Of a stretch of 64,000 nt of DNA, positions 22,543-36,300 are shown one piece after another (positions within the stretch are counted from its first letter, which is position 1; every line of letters begins with the position of its first letter). The stretch covers positions 56,215,053 to 56,279,052 of the forward strand of contig CM060732.1 in the NCBI GenBank assembly GCA_030704615.1, in the 5' to 3' direction. Below the pieces are notes generated by a model. That model ran no database searches. It worked only from the letters and a program-made list of their open reading frames with translations, and was not told the DNA's origin. Made by a program: the position numbers and the translations under genes. This DNA comes from Takakia lepidozioides (lineage: Eukaryota; Streptophyta; Takakiopsida; Takakiales; Takakiaceae).

Positions 22543-24200
22543 ACAAGAAGGGGCTGATCTCTCTTCTGCTGCTGTGGCAGGTGGTGGACACAAAGGGAGG
22601 GAGTGTGAGCAGGAGGGCCCCGCCAACCAGCCGTCGCTTGTTGTTGGTGAGCATCCACCATGTTCTTGTTTTTTTTAATTTTTTGGTTCAGCGGAGCTAA
22701 TGGGCCCCATGCTCTTGTATTGTGGTAAGTGACGCATTGGAGGGAGGAAGTGCCAGCAGGAGGGCCCGCGCAACCAACCCCGTCGTCAACCAGCCCCTTG
22801 TTGGTAAGCATCCACCACTTTTGGTTATTTTACTGTTTTTAGCTTTAGTTCACCATGAAGCTAATCAGCTTCCTCCTTTTCTACTATGGCGTGTGGTGCA
22901 AGAGGTAGGGAGGACGAGTAAGGAGGGCCCACCTGCAACCAGGCCCCTTGGTCCATGGTAATCATTGCTCATCATTCTTCTTCTTTTTCTTTTTTTTTTC
23001 CTGTTTTCTTTTATGATATACCAAGGGGCTGATAGCCCCTTGCTCCACTATGGTAGGTTTTACATTGGAGGGAGCACAAGCAAAGAGGGGCCCACCAACC
23101 AGCCCACATTACCCACTGGTAAGTATCTTTCCTTTCTTTAAAATTTTTTAATTCTTGATACAATTGGGGGTTGATAAGATAGCCCCTTTGGCTTCTGTTA
23201 TAGCAGATTCTGCATGAGAGGGAGGGAGCCCAAAGTAGGGAGGGACCTGCCAACTAGCCACCATTACCCGCTTGTAACTCCCTTTCATTGAGCTTTATTT
23301 TTTTAGTTGTTTAAATTTTTGTTAAAAGAGGGGCTGATTAGCCCATTGCTCTTGCGCTACGGCTGATCGTGCATGGGAGGGAAAGGAGGGCAAGTAAAAA
23401 AGCACGTCAACCAGCCCCTCTCATCTTGTAGTAAGCCCCCACCCTTTATCTTAGTTTTTTAATGTTATTCTTTCCAATGTGTGGTACAACAAAAGGCTGA
23501 TTTGCCCTTCCTCATAGTGATATGTTGCACTCGGGAAGGGAGCAGAAATAGGAGGCATCTTGACCCGCCAACCAGCCCCCGCGTGTACTTCCCCTTCATT
23601 GTTCTTTATTTTCTAATTATTTTAAGTTTGTGATATAAGAGGAGCTGATTAGCCCCTAGCTCTTTTGCTATTGTAGATCGTGCATGGGAGGGAAAGAGGG
23701 CAAGTAGGGAGGCCTGCCAACCAGCCCCCGTTCCACCACACATGTAAGCATGCCCCTAATTTAATGTTGCATATTTTTTTTTTCCTAGAAAATTGGCATA
23801 GCAAGGGGCTGATCAGCCCCCTACTCTGTTGCTATGTAGATCACACACAAGAAAGAGGAGTGCGAGTTTAGAGCCCGCTAACCAGCCCCCTCATCCTATG
23901 GTAAGCCCCCACCCTTTAATAGCTTAGTTTTTTATTTTATTTTTTCCAATATGTGGTATAAGAGAGGGATGATTTGCTCCTCCTCTCATAGTGAAAGTTT
24001 GAACTCGGAAAGGGGAGCACAAATATCAAGAAGGCTTGACAGCCAGCCCCTACCTCTTGTGGACAATCACCCCACTTTAAAGCTTTATAATTTTTTAGTT
24101 ATAACTCTTCATGTTGTGGTACAACAAGGACTGATTTATTTATATGTGGTGGGGGCATTGCAGATCATCTCCCAAGGCATGAAGTAGCCAAGCTGACCAC
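22543..24200 (+). repeat. Degenerate tandem array of about 158-bp units in hAT1
   Basis: About eleven units, each starting near a GGGGCTGAT..AGCCCC motif (for example 23024, 23330, 23640, 23804), carry GGGAGGGAG, a CCAACCAGCCCC block and then GGTAAGC, a splice-donor-like signal. T-rich, acceptor-like sequence precedes the next unit. Spacing runs about 150-165 bp. The array fills the leader of the transposase gene, upstream of a good acceptor at 24479. Confidence 0.8.
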
Positions 24201-24479
24201 TAAAGCATAAGACTGGTCCACCCCCAACTTGCTAGGTAGTTTTTGTAATTTGAAAATATAAATGTACATGTACTAGATAAAAAAAATAACGTAGATCTAA
24301 ATGTAGGCCATGTATGTAACATTCAGCTCAATATGAAATAATAAATTGAGCAGTGCGGTGTCTCTCCCCACACTTTCGTTTTTGCCATCCATATACCATT
24401 CCAAACTTTTGTAAATATATGAGTTGTGCACAATTATTAAATGCCTTTTGGATTCTTTGTTTGCATTGTTTTTACACAG

Positions 24480-26842
24480 GAGTTGTTCCACAAGCTTTTT
24501 ATGTCATGGAGCCCAATATTTTCGATGAACTAGAAAGGGAAGTTGTTCCTGACGTCAATGTTGATAATGAGAGAGCTTTGGTGGAGTGTCATGTTGCGGA
24601 GGATGCTCATCATGCAGCCTCATTTATATCAGCTCATCAAGCCTCGGCTGCAATGTCATCTTCCACAGTTTCGCCATCACACACGGTGTTGGATGTGGAG
24701 GCGCAGCTCCCAGTACTTGAAAAACAACGGGATTTTTGGAAGCCCCACAATCGCACTGCTTCGACATGGGCATTCTATGCAACAAAAGACTCTGCTCCAA
24801 TGGACATAACAAATCCACAACAAATAAGGTGTGTTCTATGTCATCCTGTTGGTGTCACTCCTGCAAGCAAGAAGGGCATTGTGACCTATAATAAAACCAA
24901 TGGTATCTCTGCCCTTCGAAAGCATGTAGATCAAGAACATGACATTGTTTTGCGTAGGTGGATTGAGAGGGAAAATGAAGGACCTGAGAAGGCCCATAGG
25001 CCAGCAAAAAAGAGGCCCGGCCCCACTCCTGGAAACCTAGTTTTTTTTTTTGGGAGCTCCACTCCATACAACCAAAATGATGATCAACAGAAGCAATTCA
25101 ATGAGGATTTAGTCTTGTTCATTGCAAAGGAGTTGGTTCCACTGTCTTTGGTAGAATCCCCTTGGCTAAGAAGGATGGTGTTGAGGCAAAATCCTCGGAT
25201 TGTTTTCCCTTCTCGACGGACATTTGTGAATGAGGCCATTCCAATCTTGGCAGAGAAGACGCAAGAGCGCTACATGTCCCCATCTCTTCAGAGTTGTGCT
25301 ACTTGCTCCGTGAGTTTTGATTTGTGGATGTCAAGAGGGGGAACTGACACTTTTGTCATCATAGCGCACTTTATTTAATGAACAGTGGGAGCAATGTCAT
25401 GTGACTCTTGGCATGTTTGAGACACCTGACACATCTGGGGCTGCCATGGCACATCAAGTCAACAATCTTCTTGTGAAGTATGGCCTCAATACTCGCATTA
25501 TTGCTTACGTCAAAGATGAGGGAGGTAACTTGGCAACTTTGACCAATGCTTTGAATTCGGTGGTCTCATGTGCGTGTTTGGGGTTGGATTCTCCATTTGT
25601 GGGTAGCTGTTTTGGGCATGCAATGTCCAAGTGTTGCCAGTATGCGCAGATATGAGATCGGTTTCTACAAAAAATGCCCAATCAGAGTTGCAAAAAACCA
25701 TTACTTGGACCAAAAAAAGTGGCAAAGGGAGACAAGAATGGGCAAAGGCATGTGTGGACAGCGGCATTCATCCCCACAAATTGAAGACTCCGGTGAAGAC
25801 TCCGGTGAAGACACGGTTTGCTTCCAAGGTGATCCTCTTCCAAGAGACTTTGGAGTTTAGGCAAGCCATAATCACTTGTTACTCTAGGCAAACCTCATTG
25901 GCACTGCAGTCTCGCATACCAAATCCACAAGTGTGGGTTATTGCCCAATCAATTTCTACAGTTCTAGGGCCTGTGGTTCATGAGTGCATTATGAATCAAT
26001 CTGGGGGATTTTGGTTGTTGTCCGATGCTCTTAATGCAGCCATTGCCACAACAATTCGCATGCGAGGAAGTAGTGCTCCCAGGGCTGCAACTGTGGATCA
26101 TTGCATGAGGGATTTCTCAACAGAGTTGATATTGTTGGAATGGCGGATGCTCGAGAGGTGGTATATGTCTTGGAACCATTTCTTTCTTTTTTGGAAAGGT
26201 TTCAATCGCGCAAAGCTCACAATATGCTCGCGCTTATGCTTGACCCACGTTACAAGGGGTTGTCATTGGTATCACAATATGTGGGCAAAGAACGTGCTTT
26301 GCATATTGTGTCCCAATATGATAGCATGGTGTTAGAGCCTCTTTTGATAAAGTGTTTCAAGGTCTTACATCCGGATACTCCGGCCCAATCACAGCCCACT
26401 TCCACAATGGACGAGATGTCCTTATTTGGTGTGCATGACCACAATGAAGACATGACATTGACAGTAGTGAGAACAACTATCACATTTCAGAAGGACGAAG
26501 ATAATTGAGGGTGAGTGCGTGGCTCCTTTGAAATGGTGGAAAGAACACGAGTGTCTCTTTCCGTATGTGGGATTTTTGGCACGGCTAATCTTGGGCATAG
26601 TTGGATCTCAGATTGAAGCTGAGAGGGTTTTTAGTATTGCAGGTGTCATAACAAACTTGAGACGGTGCAGGTTAAATATTGAAAACCTTGATATGCTTGT
26701 GAGTGTAGTCAAGAATTGGCCAAATGATACTAGAGTTCGTTGCTTTAGTACTTCCATGAAAGAGTTTTTGGATAGGGAAGAAGTCCTCTTAGATGAGAAT
26801 GAGGACTTGATTGCAGAGGCAAACCTCTTTGAGGTAGAATGA
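24480..26842 (+). pseudogene. hAT1 transposase, broken
   Basis: After a splice acceptor (TTTTTACACAG) the frame starts at ATG 24506 (MEPNIFDELE). A BED-type zinc finger has CVLC at about 24830-24841 and HVDQEH at about 24923-24940. The catalytic region continues through SFDLWMSRGG.DTF and, after a one-base shift near 25376, TSGAAMA and AYVKDEGGNL. Further shifts occur near 25650 and 26100, and a stop lies at 26506. The C-terminal hAT dimerisation region (26519-26842) has WW, ERVFSIAG and NLDMLV. A 12-bp duplication at about 25788-25811 repeats KTPV. The enzyme would cut and paste this element; this copy cannot encode it whole. Confidence 0.88.
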
Positions 26843-27584
26843 TTTGTCTTAGAGACAAATTATTGTTCAACATATTACACTATACTCCTTTGATTGGAGT
26901 TTGTTTATTTGTCATTTTTATTGAAAATTTCAGTGACATCCCGTGTACTTAGTTTGTTGTATGCTATATTGACAAAGCATCATCCAAAAAACACAAATTT
27001 ATGTAGTTTTTTTTAGTTGTGCTTTTGCTGCACCATAAAAGGTAACCATAGAATTACACATGTTAATTTTTGTTTTGTATTTTGAATTAAGATCCTTATG
27101 TAGTTAGTTTGTTTTAGTTGTTCTTTGCTACACCGTACGAAAACTTATAAAATCTCTGGTTTTCCGTTTTTAATGGAGACCATGCGTATTTAACTAGTTA
27201 TATATACCATAGAAGACAATCACAAAAAACATATAAGTTTATTTACTTCTGTTTTACTAATAAATTCCCTGGTTTTAGTTGAAAATTCTCAGTATGACCA
27301 ATCAGATCAGTTCATCTAATTTTCCAGAAGAATAAAAAAATTAAAAGAATTTAATATATTTTTTAAAAAGAACCGAAACCTAACCGGGAACCGGTGGTTT
27401 TTTTCCAGCAACTAACCGGTAACCGGAACCGCCCCCATGTTAAAAAGTCAGAACCTGAACCGGACCGGAACCGCCTTAATAAAAATAACCGGATCCGGAT
27501 CCGGAACCATCTCTTCAAAAATTTGTGGAACCGGAACCGAAGGTTCCTTCACAAAGGCAAGAACCGCCCAACACTGGAAAATAC

Positions 27585-27887
27585 CCTGCTAACAGCACCT
27601 TCTTTTCTCTCTGTAAGTTTCTAATGTTATTACCTATTATAAATAAATATTTCAAAAAAAATTAGGAAAAAAAAATAATGTTATTTAAATATTGTAATAT
27701 AAATATAGAAATATATATTACAATTTATAATTTTATAATTTTTATTTTCAGCTATTTAATAATACAAAAAATAACTAAAGTTAGGAAAATAGACATAATG
27801 TGGAATTCTTTAGCTATCCATGAATCATAGATCAGCATCTATATATATCAGCAACCCCTCCATCTTGCGAAAAAAGTGAACCGTTGT
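27585..27887. other. AT-rich spacer between hAT1 and the outer hAT
   Basis: About 300 bp of AT-rich sequence between two transposon boundaries. No gene or repeat was recognised. Confidence 0.6.
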
Positions 27888-28815
27888 GCAGAAACCAGTG
27901 TTATGCGGGTTCTGACCTTTTTAAGGAACCCGCCGGGTCCGGGTGCGGGTTTTTTTTTCGGAGCCAAGTCCGGGTCCGGATCCGGGTTTTTGAAATTTGG
28001 AAAATCCGGGTCCGGGTTCGGGTCCGGGTTTGTCAACACGGACTTGGGTTAGGGTCCGGGTAGTTGTTGGGAAATATTAGCGGGTTCACGGGTTTGGATC
28101 CGGGTCCTAATTTATTTGATTAAATAAATTAGAAAAATAAGATTAATTAGGGATAAATTTATTTTTGGCTGGAAAAAACTTTAAATCCTAATAATGAATT
28201 TTATTTTAAGAGACATTCCTTCAAAATATACCATGAATATGAATATGTATACCATGAATAAGAATTAAATTAAGTTTGAGTTCCATTTTCTATTTTTCAA
28301 TATCAATGAATCAAGTTTATCTCTATTCTCATCTTTTTATCTCTATTCTATGTCGAATTCCAACATTGGCAAGGAGGGGGAAAATAGGACCCTTATTTAT
28401 TTACTTAAACTTGGGGGCGGGGCGGGAGGGGGAGGAGCTGCGAGACGACTCCCAACGGTCATCTCGACCTTTCCGAAGCTTGTTTCTGACCCTGCTCAAC
28501 CCCGTAGCCACTGCAGATCACTCTAGGCATCCCCACCCCATGCGCAGATCTCCTTTGATATATTTTTTAAGTTTTTCCATAGTTTTTTTCAAAGATTAGT
28601 TCCTTCAGCTGTTCATCCTTTCAACCCTCGTCCTTTCATCGCTTGCATAGTTATACGCATCATCCCTAATCGGACAGCGCCGTCTCTAACTTAAGGAGAT
28701 CACCTTCTCAAAGACCTTTCCCACTTTTCTCCCCTATTCCTCACGTTAGTTCTTCGGACCCCACTTCATCAGTTTCTTCCAGTGCTGCAGTGTTCTTCCT
28801 TATTTGATTAGTGCA

Positions 28816-31596
28816 ATGGCTCCTGGGAACAACCAGTTTCGCAGCAAACAATCAATGGAGGCTTGTCGGGGTTTCCAGAATGGACAGAGAAGACCCAACA
28901 TCTTATCTGGGACAGGCTTCTACCTCGCACATCAAGAGCGTTCCAGGACTGCTACGACCAACGGGTCTGTAAGGAACGCCCCCCGCCCCCCCTCCTTTCC
29001 ACTTCAGTCCTCTCTCTCCCCCCAACCCTTCCTTAAATTTCCCAGGCTGGATTCACCTCCAACAGTTCCAAACTGCTCAACCCACCCATTTTGGAAACTC
29101 CACCTACACAATGGGTGGAAGAAAACATTCTCAATCAAGCCGACTTGGACAGGGACTATCCAATGATCAATATGAACATCCCAGATTTACAAAAAAAGGT
29201 TACAACCATGGAGGAGTCTGGTATCCTCATTCACTTTCCAGGGACAAAAGTGGATAGAGCTACTGTTAGAGACTGGGCCATTAAACATCTGGGCGGCCCT
29301 GGAGAACTGCATCAACAGTTTTGCCATGAGAAGGGTCGAGGTTTCTTTTCAATCCTGTTTGAAACCCAAGAAGCAGCAAACCAGGCCTTGCTTTTCAACC
29401 CCCACACAAAGGGATACAATGTCAACATATTCCCTTGGTCATCCAAGATGGGAAACAAGAATGGTAAACTTTGGGGCCCACGCATTGTCTCTGTTCCTTA
29501 CATCCCAGATCAATATCTGATTAACTTGGCGGACATTGCGAATCATTTTGGATCATACCTTGGATGTTTGGAGGTATTTGATCCCCAAATGTGTACACAG
29601 AACTTAAGGCAGGACCCAGCTTGGAGATCAGTGACTATTGCATCACGCCTTCATGAGACTGGATGTGCCAAATTTGTGTTGATGATGCCAAATGAGGATG
29701 TTCTGCCGCAATTCGTGAAACTGCCAATAGATGAAGAAGGCAACTATTTCACGATTCAGCTCATAGAAGACACTACCTATGCAGCTTGCTTCAACTGTGG
29801 TCAGATTGGTCACTTTAAAATCGACTGCCCCACAGCCAAACGCAAACGACATCAGCCCGTTGTCCCCTTCAACCTTCAGCAGCAGCAACAAGGGGTACCC
29901 TCAACAGCGGAGGCGAATCAAAGGCAAAAAATGAACAACCACACCGTGGGCTCCATGCTTCCACCAAATGCTCATGCTGCCCAGGCCCTTCAAAGGGTTC
30001 CCAACGATCCTCTGCAACTGAGATCTTGTCCACAACATAATACTGCCAAAGGAGATAGCAGCAAGGATCCAATGCAGGCAGAATTACTGGCTCATCATCA
30101 TACGAGGGGTTCTATTTCCAAAGGGAAGGCAAAGCAGATTGAACATCAACAACTGGTGGCTACCGAAGAAGGGAAGACAAAAGTACAGGATGGACAACAG
30201 CCGAGATCAGTCAGACTGACACTTCTAACCAGCAACTCTTTTCCTAAAATTACCACCGGCATCGCATGCAACTCCACCTTTGCCAATGTCAGCCTCCAAA
30301 CCTGCTCATTCCCTCACCTGGATCTAAAGGGTTGCTCAGCATTGGAGATGGTTGAAACACCAAAGGCTTCCTGTGTCACTCCCCTCATATTCCGGAAAAG
30401 TATTCCCCCAGCTATTCTAATCACATCAGATGATTTCGAATGTGTGGAATCACTTTGGATTACTACTGTAGACATCAAACACTTCCTACAATCAAACCCT
30501 CCCAACAGCAACCCTGAGATTTTGTTCAAATACAAAATTCAGGAGTTCTTCCACAAGTCGCAGCCCCACTATTTGCTTTCACCATTTACAAAAATCTCGT
30601 GGGGAGCATATCTGGAGGAACACCCAGGGCTAAGTGTCAAACCCTCAACCCATATTCTTGCCCTTGTAGAGGAGCAGAAATCTACTCTGCACCACCGCCA
30701 ACAGAGGCAATTTGGACTTACCAGGAATGGCTATCTGCTCCGGGAAGAAGCCACAGATTGCAAATCTGTAATCAGGACACATTAGTCAGTGGGTTCCAGC
30801 TGCTTCAAGCTCACTTGGATTCCGAGGTTGACCATGACAATTACAGAATGGAAATTCAAAGAACCAGGAGTACATCAACAAAAACAAGCTATTCGGATCC
30901 CCAAACGTGTCCTCGGACTCTTAGGAATCAACAAACACCTCAACTCAGGAGGAAAGCAGCAACTTCAACCCTGCAGTCGAAAGTCTACAAATATCGCCTC
31001 CAACAATACCGGTCTCCACTCAACTCATCGCCCAGGCCAGCTCGCAAGTCACCTCTCCACCTAGGGTTTTGACACCTACCTCTCTACCCTCCCCTATTCA
31101 GGTGCCCATCTCACCCTCACCCTGTTTCATTTACCAGCTTCAATCAGGAAATACTAACAGATGCTGGATGTTATGTAGTAAAAGTAAACATCTCAGCCAG
31201 AATAAAGATAGGAGACACATCCTACCAGCATGCAATTTGCCTGACAGCATTCCCTCTGGAAATCTGCCTTCGGATGGTTCTCTTCTCCAAAGATATCCAG
31301 AGCTCCAGCACCTGTTTTCAGCTGTTTTTTTCCCGGATGGGGTATCTACCCAGGCTGTTACCATATCCTCTGTTTCAAAAGAGCAGTTTCAACCAATACC
31401 AGATAACCAATATCCATGCAGAGCTAGGGGTGTATTCATAACCATCCTCAACAAAACCCGAAAACCCCCGAACAACTTCATCTGGGTCAACTCAGTGCGA
31501 CCAAAAGATCGTAGGGTAAAATTCGTTTATCATACCAAAGGGCTATCAAACCTGGTTTCCAGTCCAGGCCCTCCATTCCTTCCCAATGACCTTTAA
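28816..31596 (+). pseudogene. L1 ORF1 (RNA-binding protein), frameshifted
   Basis: An ATG at 28816 opens MAPGNNQFRSKQSME. The frame changes near 29100 and continues to a stop at 30785. This main part carries a plant L1 ORF1-like domain and one CCHC zinc knuckle (CFNCGQIGHFKIDCP, about 29789-29833). Later frames, 30789-31070 and 31069-31596, seem to continue it in pieces up to a 4-base-scale overlap with ORF2. The protein would bind L1 RNA. Its borders and the number of shifts are uncertain. Confidence 0.7.
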
Positions 31597-33902
31597 CCTT
31601 CACTCCAGGAACATTAGGGGCCTTGGATCAGATCCTTCCTCTCTCAAAAGGCTGAGAATCAAAACTTGGATGGCTCCCTTCCTCTCTGGTGACTCTATAG
31701 TATTTCTACAGGAACACAAGCTAGACCAGACCAAAATCGACAACCTTTCATACTATCTATGGCCTATAACAAACTCTCTTTGGAAACCAACCTCTTCAGG
31801 CACCAAAAGAGGGACGGCGATATTATTATCTCCTTCTTTACAACCCTTTCTCGCAGCAGAAGATATATGGATACCTGGCAGACTGCAGTTCTGCGCAATA
31901 ACCCTACCCAACGCAGCTGGCTCGATTGGGTTAGTGAACATTTACGCTCCAAACTCATCTGCAGAAAGGTCAGAATTCTGGAGACTTCTCAATGCAAGAA
32001 TGAAAGATCAACTAAACATAGACAGCTGGATTGTAACAGGTGATCTTAATATGGTTGAGGTCCAGGAGGATAGGCGAGGGGCTGGAACCTTCACCCCAAA
32101 TTCAGAAGAGATGGACCAATGGTTCAACTGTGCTCAAACACATAGTCTCAAGGAGGCAACACCTATTTTTGGTCAAGCTTCCAATATCACCTTTACATGG
32201 TCCAACAATAGAACCCTCACCGACCTTAGCATGGCTCGTCTTGACAGAGCTTACCTTTCCCTCAATTTTGTTCAATTCTCTAAAAGAGCCCAGCAGGAAC
32301 CCATTCCCTTGGGATTTGACCACGCACCAATCACCCTTTCTATCTCAATCCCTCATTCATGCCAACGAGGTAGAGGCCTCTACAAGCTAAACAATCTCCT
32401 CCTCAAATTACCCTCCTTCAAACAGGGTCTTTTGCTGGCTTGGTCTCAGGCTGGCAACCCAGACCTAAATCCAACTGAGCTTTTCCTGGCCAAGCTAAAA
32501 GCGGTCAATACAGAAAGCCAAAAAATGAGCCGGGAATTGGCACTCATCCGGAAGAGAAGGGTTAAGGCATTATCTAAATGCCTCAAAGTATGCCAATCTG
32601 CATTGGAATCCAGGCATTGCGATGAAGATACTTACCAAACTTATATCCAAGCCAGGAACAATCTAGACATTCACCATAAATTCCAGGAAAGAAAGTGGAA
32701 GTTACAAGCGGGGGTTAGCTGGTCAACAAAAGGGGAAAAGATGACAAAATACTTCTTTGACAAGACCAGATTGAGAAGAGTTCACAGACCATCTCTGAAC
32801 TTGTGGCCCAGCCATCCGGAATCTCAAACACAGCACCTAAATCGATGGCAACCCATGCTGGGGACCATTTCCAGCAACTTTTTCACAGTGACAGCATCTC
32901 CCTAGAACCGTCTGATGAATAGACAGCCTGTCTGATTCACACTCCTACCATGCTTTCTCTGGAATATGCCGCGCAACTAGAGGGAGACTTCTCTGACTTG
33001 GAACTAGAGGAAGCTCTATCTAAGATGCAGAACAACAAATCGCCTGGTATAGATGGCATTTCTGTTGAATTTTATAAAGCATTTTTGCCAGAGATTTCAG
33101 GGGACTTTACAGGCATGGCCAACCATCTATTTCAGCAAGGTCAAATGCCACCTTCAATGGCTCAAGGGGTTATTACATTGTTGTACAAAAAGGGGGACAG
33201 AACGAATTTTTTGAATTATCGCCCTATAACCCTTCTGAATGTCGCCTACAAAATCATTGCCAAGGCTCTCGCCCTTAGACTGCAACCTCTTCTTCCTTCA
33301 TATTCGGCCCAACCAGACAGGATTTATTAAAGGCCAGTATATTCTGGATAACCTCCTCCTTGCACAGGAAATTCCAGACTATGCCCTAAGGACCAATCAA
33401 GCCATTGCCCTTCTTCTCTTGGATTTTGAAAAGGCTTTTGACCGGGTGGAATGGTCCTATTTGCTTGCAGCCTTGCTAAAATTTGGGTTCCCTCATTCTT
33501 TTTGTAAATGGGTCAAGGTTCTCCTTACTTCTTCATCCAGTAGGGTTACTGTAAATGGCCACTTGTCTTCTTCCTTCCCTCTTCAGCGATCAGTTAGACA
33601 GGGATGTCCCCTCTCACCCTTTCTGTTTCTGGTAGTGGCAGATACCCTGGGGTATATGTTGCAGCAAAACCAATTAATGACAGGCCTTAGGGTCTCAAAC
33701 TATATAACGGGCCAATACACCTACCTGACTGACTCTATGTTCGTGGATGACACGTTTTTAATGCTGCAAGCAAAGTCAGAAAACTTGGACCAAGCGGGAC
33801 AGACTCTGCATACCTTTTGCAAAGCCTCGGGATTCAAAATTAATTGGAACAAAACTTCAGGCATGCTCGATGGTGACCTAACGGCTTCCACTATGGGCTC
33901 AT

Positions 33903-34871
33903 TGTTAGAGGACTGTCCAGGACTTAGACACTTTTACGGGATCTGTGGGGTACCCTTAATTTTTGCACAGACTGAGACCAACAGGAGCCTTAGGGGTGAC
34001 AGCAGCGCACTTTAGGGGGGGGGGGGGGGTACACAGCCCGTCACAGCCACAGCAGCTCGTCACAGCCGACAGAGCCCGTCATAGCCAACACAGCTCGTCA
34101 CAGTCCGACACAGCTCGTCACAGCCAGTCACAGCTCGATACAGCTGACACAGTCCAACACAGTCGCACAGCCAGTCACAGCTTGACACAGCTGTCACGAC
34201 CATAGGGAACGGATAGCAGGACAGGGAATGACTGTGGGGAACAACATCTGCGAATGGAACATGTTAGTTCACGGGTGACGGTTGGTGAGGGAAACGGTTA
34301 GAACACGGGTAGGAAGATAAAGCGAGGAGCGAGGACTGGAAAACATCACTTCTTGGGAATCACTGCGGGAAGAGTACACTTCTTGGGGGGACTTCGGACA
34401 TCACTGGGGACAGGGCCGAGAGGGCAGAGGCGTATCTCTGAGCAGAAAGAGGGAGAGCACGGAGTAGGAGAGGACGATGTTGATGCTTAATGAATGCAAG
34501 CAGTAGAATTGTAATGTATAGAGCAGATTAGAGACTCCATGGCTTCAGCCTGATACTTGATAGATATTAATCTGATACACACTTCATACTCACACTGTGT
34601 AGAGAGATCTGAGTGAAGCTGTGGAATGAATGGATGAGTTGATGGAATCCGATAGATTGCTGAAGCAAACTGATACTTAATTACCAACAGTAAGGTAACT
34701 AGCTAACATGAATGCGGGAAGGAAAACAAATAGAAAACACCCATGATACACTAGCTGTAGGTCATGACTGATTGTTCTGAGCGGGCTGAGTGCTTAGAGA
34801 TTTCCAACTCTTCTATCTTGGAGTTTCCGCCTCGGATAGCGAAGGGATGGGTGAGTAAAAGCCGCGCGACA
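33903..34871 (+). repeat. 5' LTR of the gypsy element
   Basis: This 969-bp LTR begins TGTTAGAGGACTGTCC and ends GCCGCGCGACA. It holds a G run at about 34014-34029 and a CACAG repeat array (34031-34198). It is shorter than the 3' LTR, mainly because its array is shorter. Confidence 0.92.
34031..34198 (+). repeat. CACAG repeat array in 5' LTR
   Basis: CACAG recurs about every 9-10 bases in combinations such as CCGTCACAGCC and CTCGTCACAG. The array is about half the length of its counterpart in the 3' LTR. Confidence 0.85.
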
Positions 34872-34872
34872 T

Positions 34873-34893
34873 TTGGCGACCATACTGGGAACT
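34873..34893 (+). other. Putative primer-binding site of the gypsy element
   Basis: TTGGCGACCATACTGGGAAC directly follows the 5' LTR, where a tRNA would prime minus-strand synthesis. It resembles the TGGCGCC-type site of plant gypsy elements; the tRNA is not identified. Confidence 0.5.
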
Positions 34894-34912
34894 GGGTCAT
34901 GAACAACCAGAT

Positions 34913-36300
34913 GTGACAGGCATCTGGTGGGATCATGGTGGTTGGAGAATTAAAGAATTTGATGTGAATCAAATTCCTTGTGAAACTGAGAAGGAAAGAT
35001 TGTCCAAACGATTTTCCAGGTTTTGGAATTGCCAGACGGTTGTAAAGAAAACATTCTTAAGAGAGTGCATGATGCTGACCCTGATGGGGTCTGGAGAAAG
35101 GAGTGATAAAGATTTATCAGGTGGCCTGTAGAGAAGAGCACGTTGGTTACCAACATTGGTTTATGTGATAGCATTGCTATCCATTAAGCGAGTAGAGTTT
35201 GAAGGCTGGGAGGAAAGAAAGGTGAATGTTTATACTCATATGCATGAAGAGCTTGTACTGGTAAAGAATTGGATTCCAAAGGATATTTTGTGGATCAAAC
35301 TCACACCAAGAACAGCTTTCCAGACTTGTTTGCCATATGGTTATATGGTAACGGAGACTTCTAGTATAGCCAAGGGTGCATTGAAGCTTGAAAGAAACCC
35401 AGGCATATACGAGAGATATTACAGAAGAGAGTTTTGGTTATTGCCACATTAAAAGAAATGAAAGACATGGGACATGAGTGATGAAGAGAAGCTAGACGCC
35501 AGAGATATTCAGCAAAAAGAGAAAGCTATCTGAAAGCTAATTATCCATATCTTTGGGAGAGAGGAATAGACATAGGGGAATCATCTGGACCTCTCACACC
35601 ATTAAGATCAGAGAGTACATCACCCATACCGGAAGAACTAGAGTTGGATGCCACTCCTTCTGTTTCTTTGCAAGAAAGATTAAGGGAATTGGTACGGGAA
35701 GAAGATCAATCACGAGGTGAAAGATCTGAGGTACATCCCTGGATAAAAGATTTGACAGAAATCTTTGATAAGAGTTGGCATGGAACACCAAAAGCAGGAA
35801 CTCCAGTTTCTGAAGCGGAAGGTGAAGAAGGAGGAGAGGATGTGGCAGAGCCAACGGAGAGTTCAGACTCTCCAACACCATTGCAGTTGAGTTACATGAG
35901 TGAAGAAGAAACCCAAGGGCAGAACTTGGAGGATGAAAAAGAGAGAAGAAATTGGAAGAGGAAGAGTATGAAGAAGTAGACCCAACAGCTGAGGTTGAGA
36001 CTACAACCAGGACATCCCAACCCGTTGGACCTGGATCAAGTGGAGCACTTGGATCACAGGCCAACGAAGGTGTCGGCTCAGGGGATCAGGCGGGCTGCCT
36101 GGATCTGGCTCTGGGGGGACAGGGAGTGTGGGAAGTAGTGCAACTGAAGCTGGGAATACTGTGAATATCGTGGGGCCAGTAGCAGGGAGTGCTCAAGGGC
36201 CACCACTTGGTGGAAGATCCACCACAACAACAACAGGTCCTGAAGGACCAGCACCAGCAAGGGTGCCAGCACCTGTCAGTGGCAGAAGGTAGGGCCACAG
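34913..36300 (+). pseudogene. Gag leader region with acidic frame
   Basis: Several short frames lie between the primer site and gag. The clearest, 35644-35979, is rich in glutamate, serine and proline (an EGEEGGED run) and probably belongs to the N-terminal part of gag. I see no conserved domain. Stops at 35131, 35452 and 35979 break it. Confidence 0.4.

Larger units (their letters stand above)
22113..27576 (+). mobile_element. hAT transposon 1, complete, transposase broken
   Basis: Terminal inverted repeats CAGTGTTGGGCGGTT and its complement close the element. A perfect 8-bp target duplication, GAAAATAC, flanks it at 22105-22112 and 27577-27584, as expected for hAT. Subterminal regions (22113-22320 and 27370-27560) are full of GGAACCGG-type motifs in both orientations, likely transposase binding sites. 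Inside are a 1.65-kb tandem array and a transposase region at 24480-26842. About 530 AT-rich bases without a gene follow the transposase. Confidence 0.96.
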
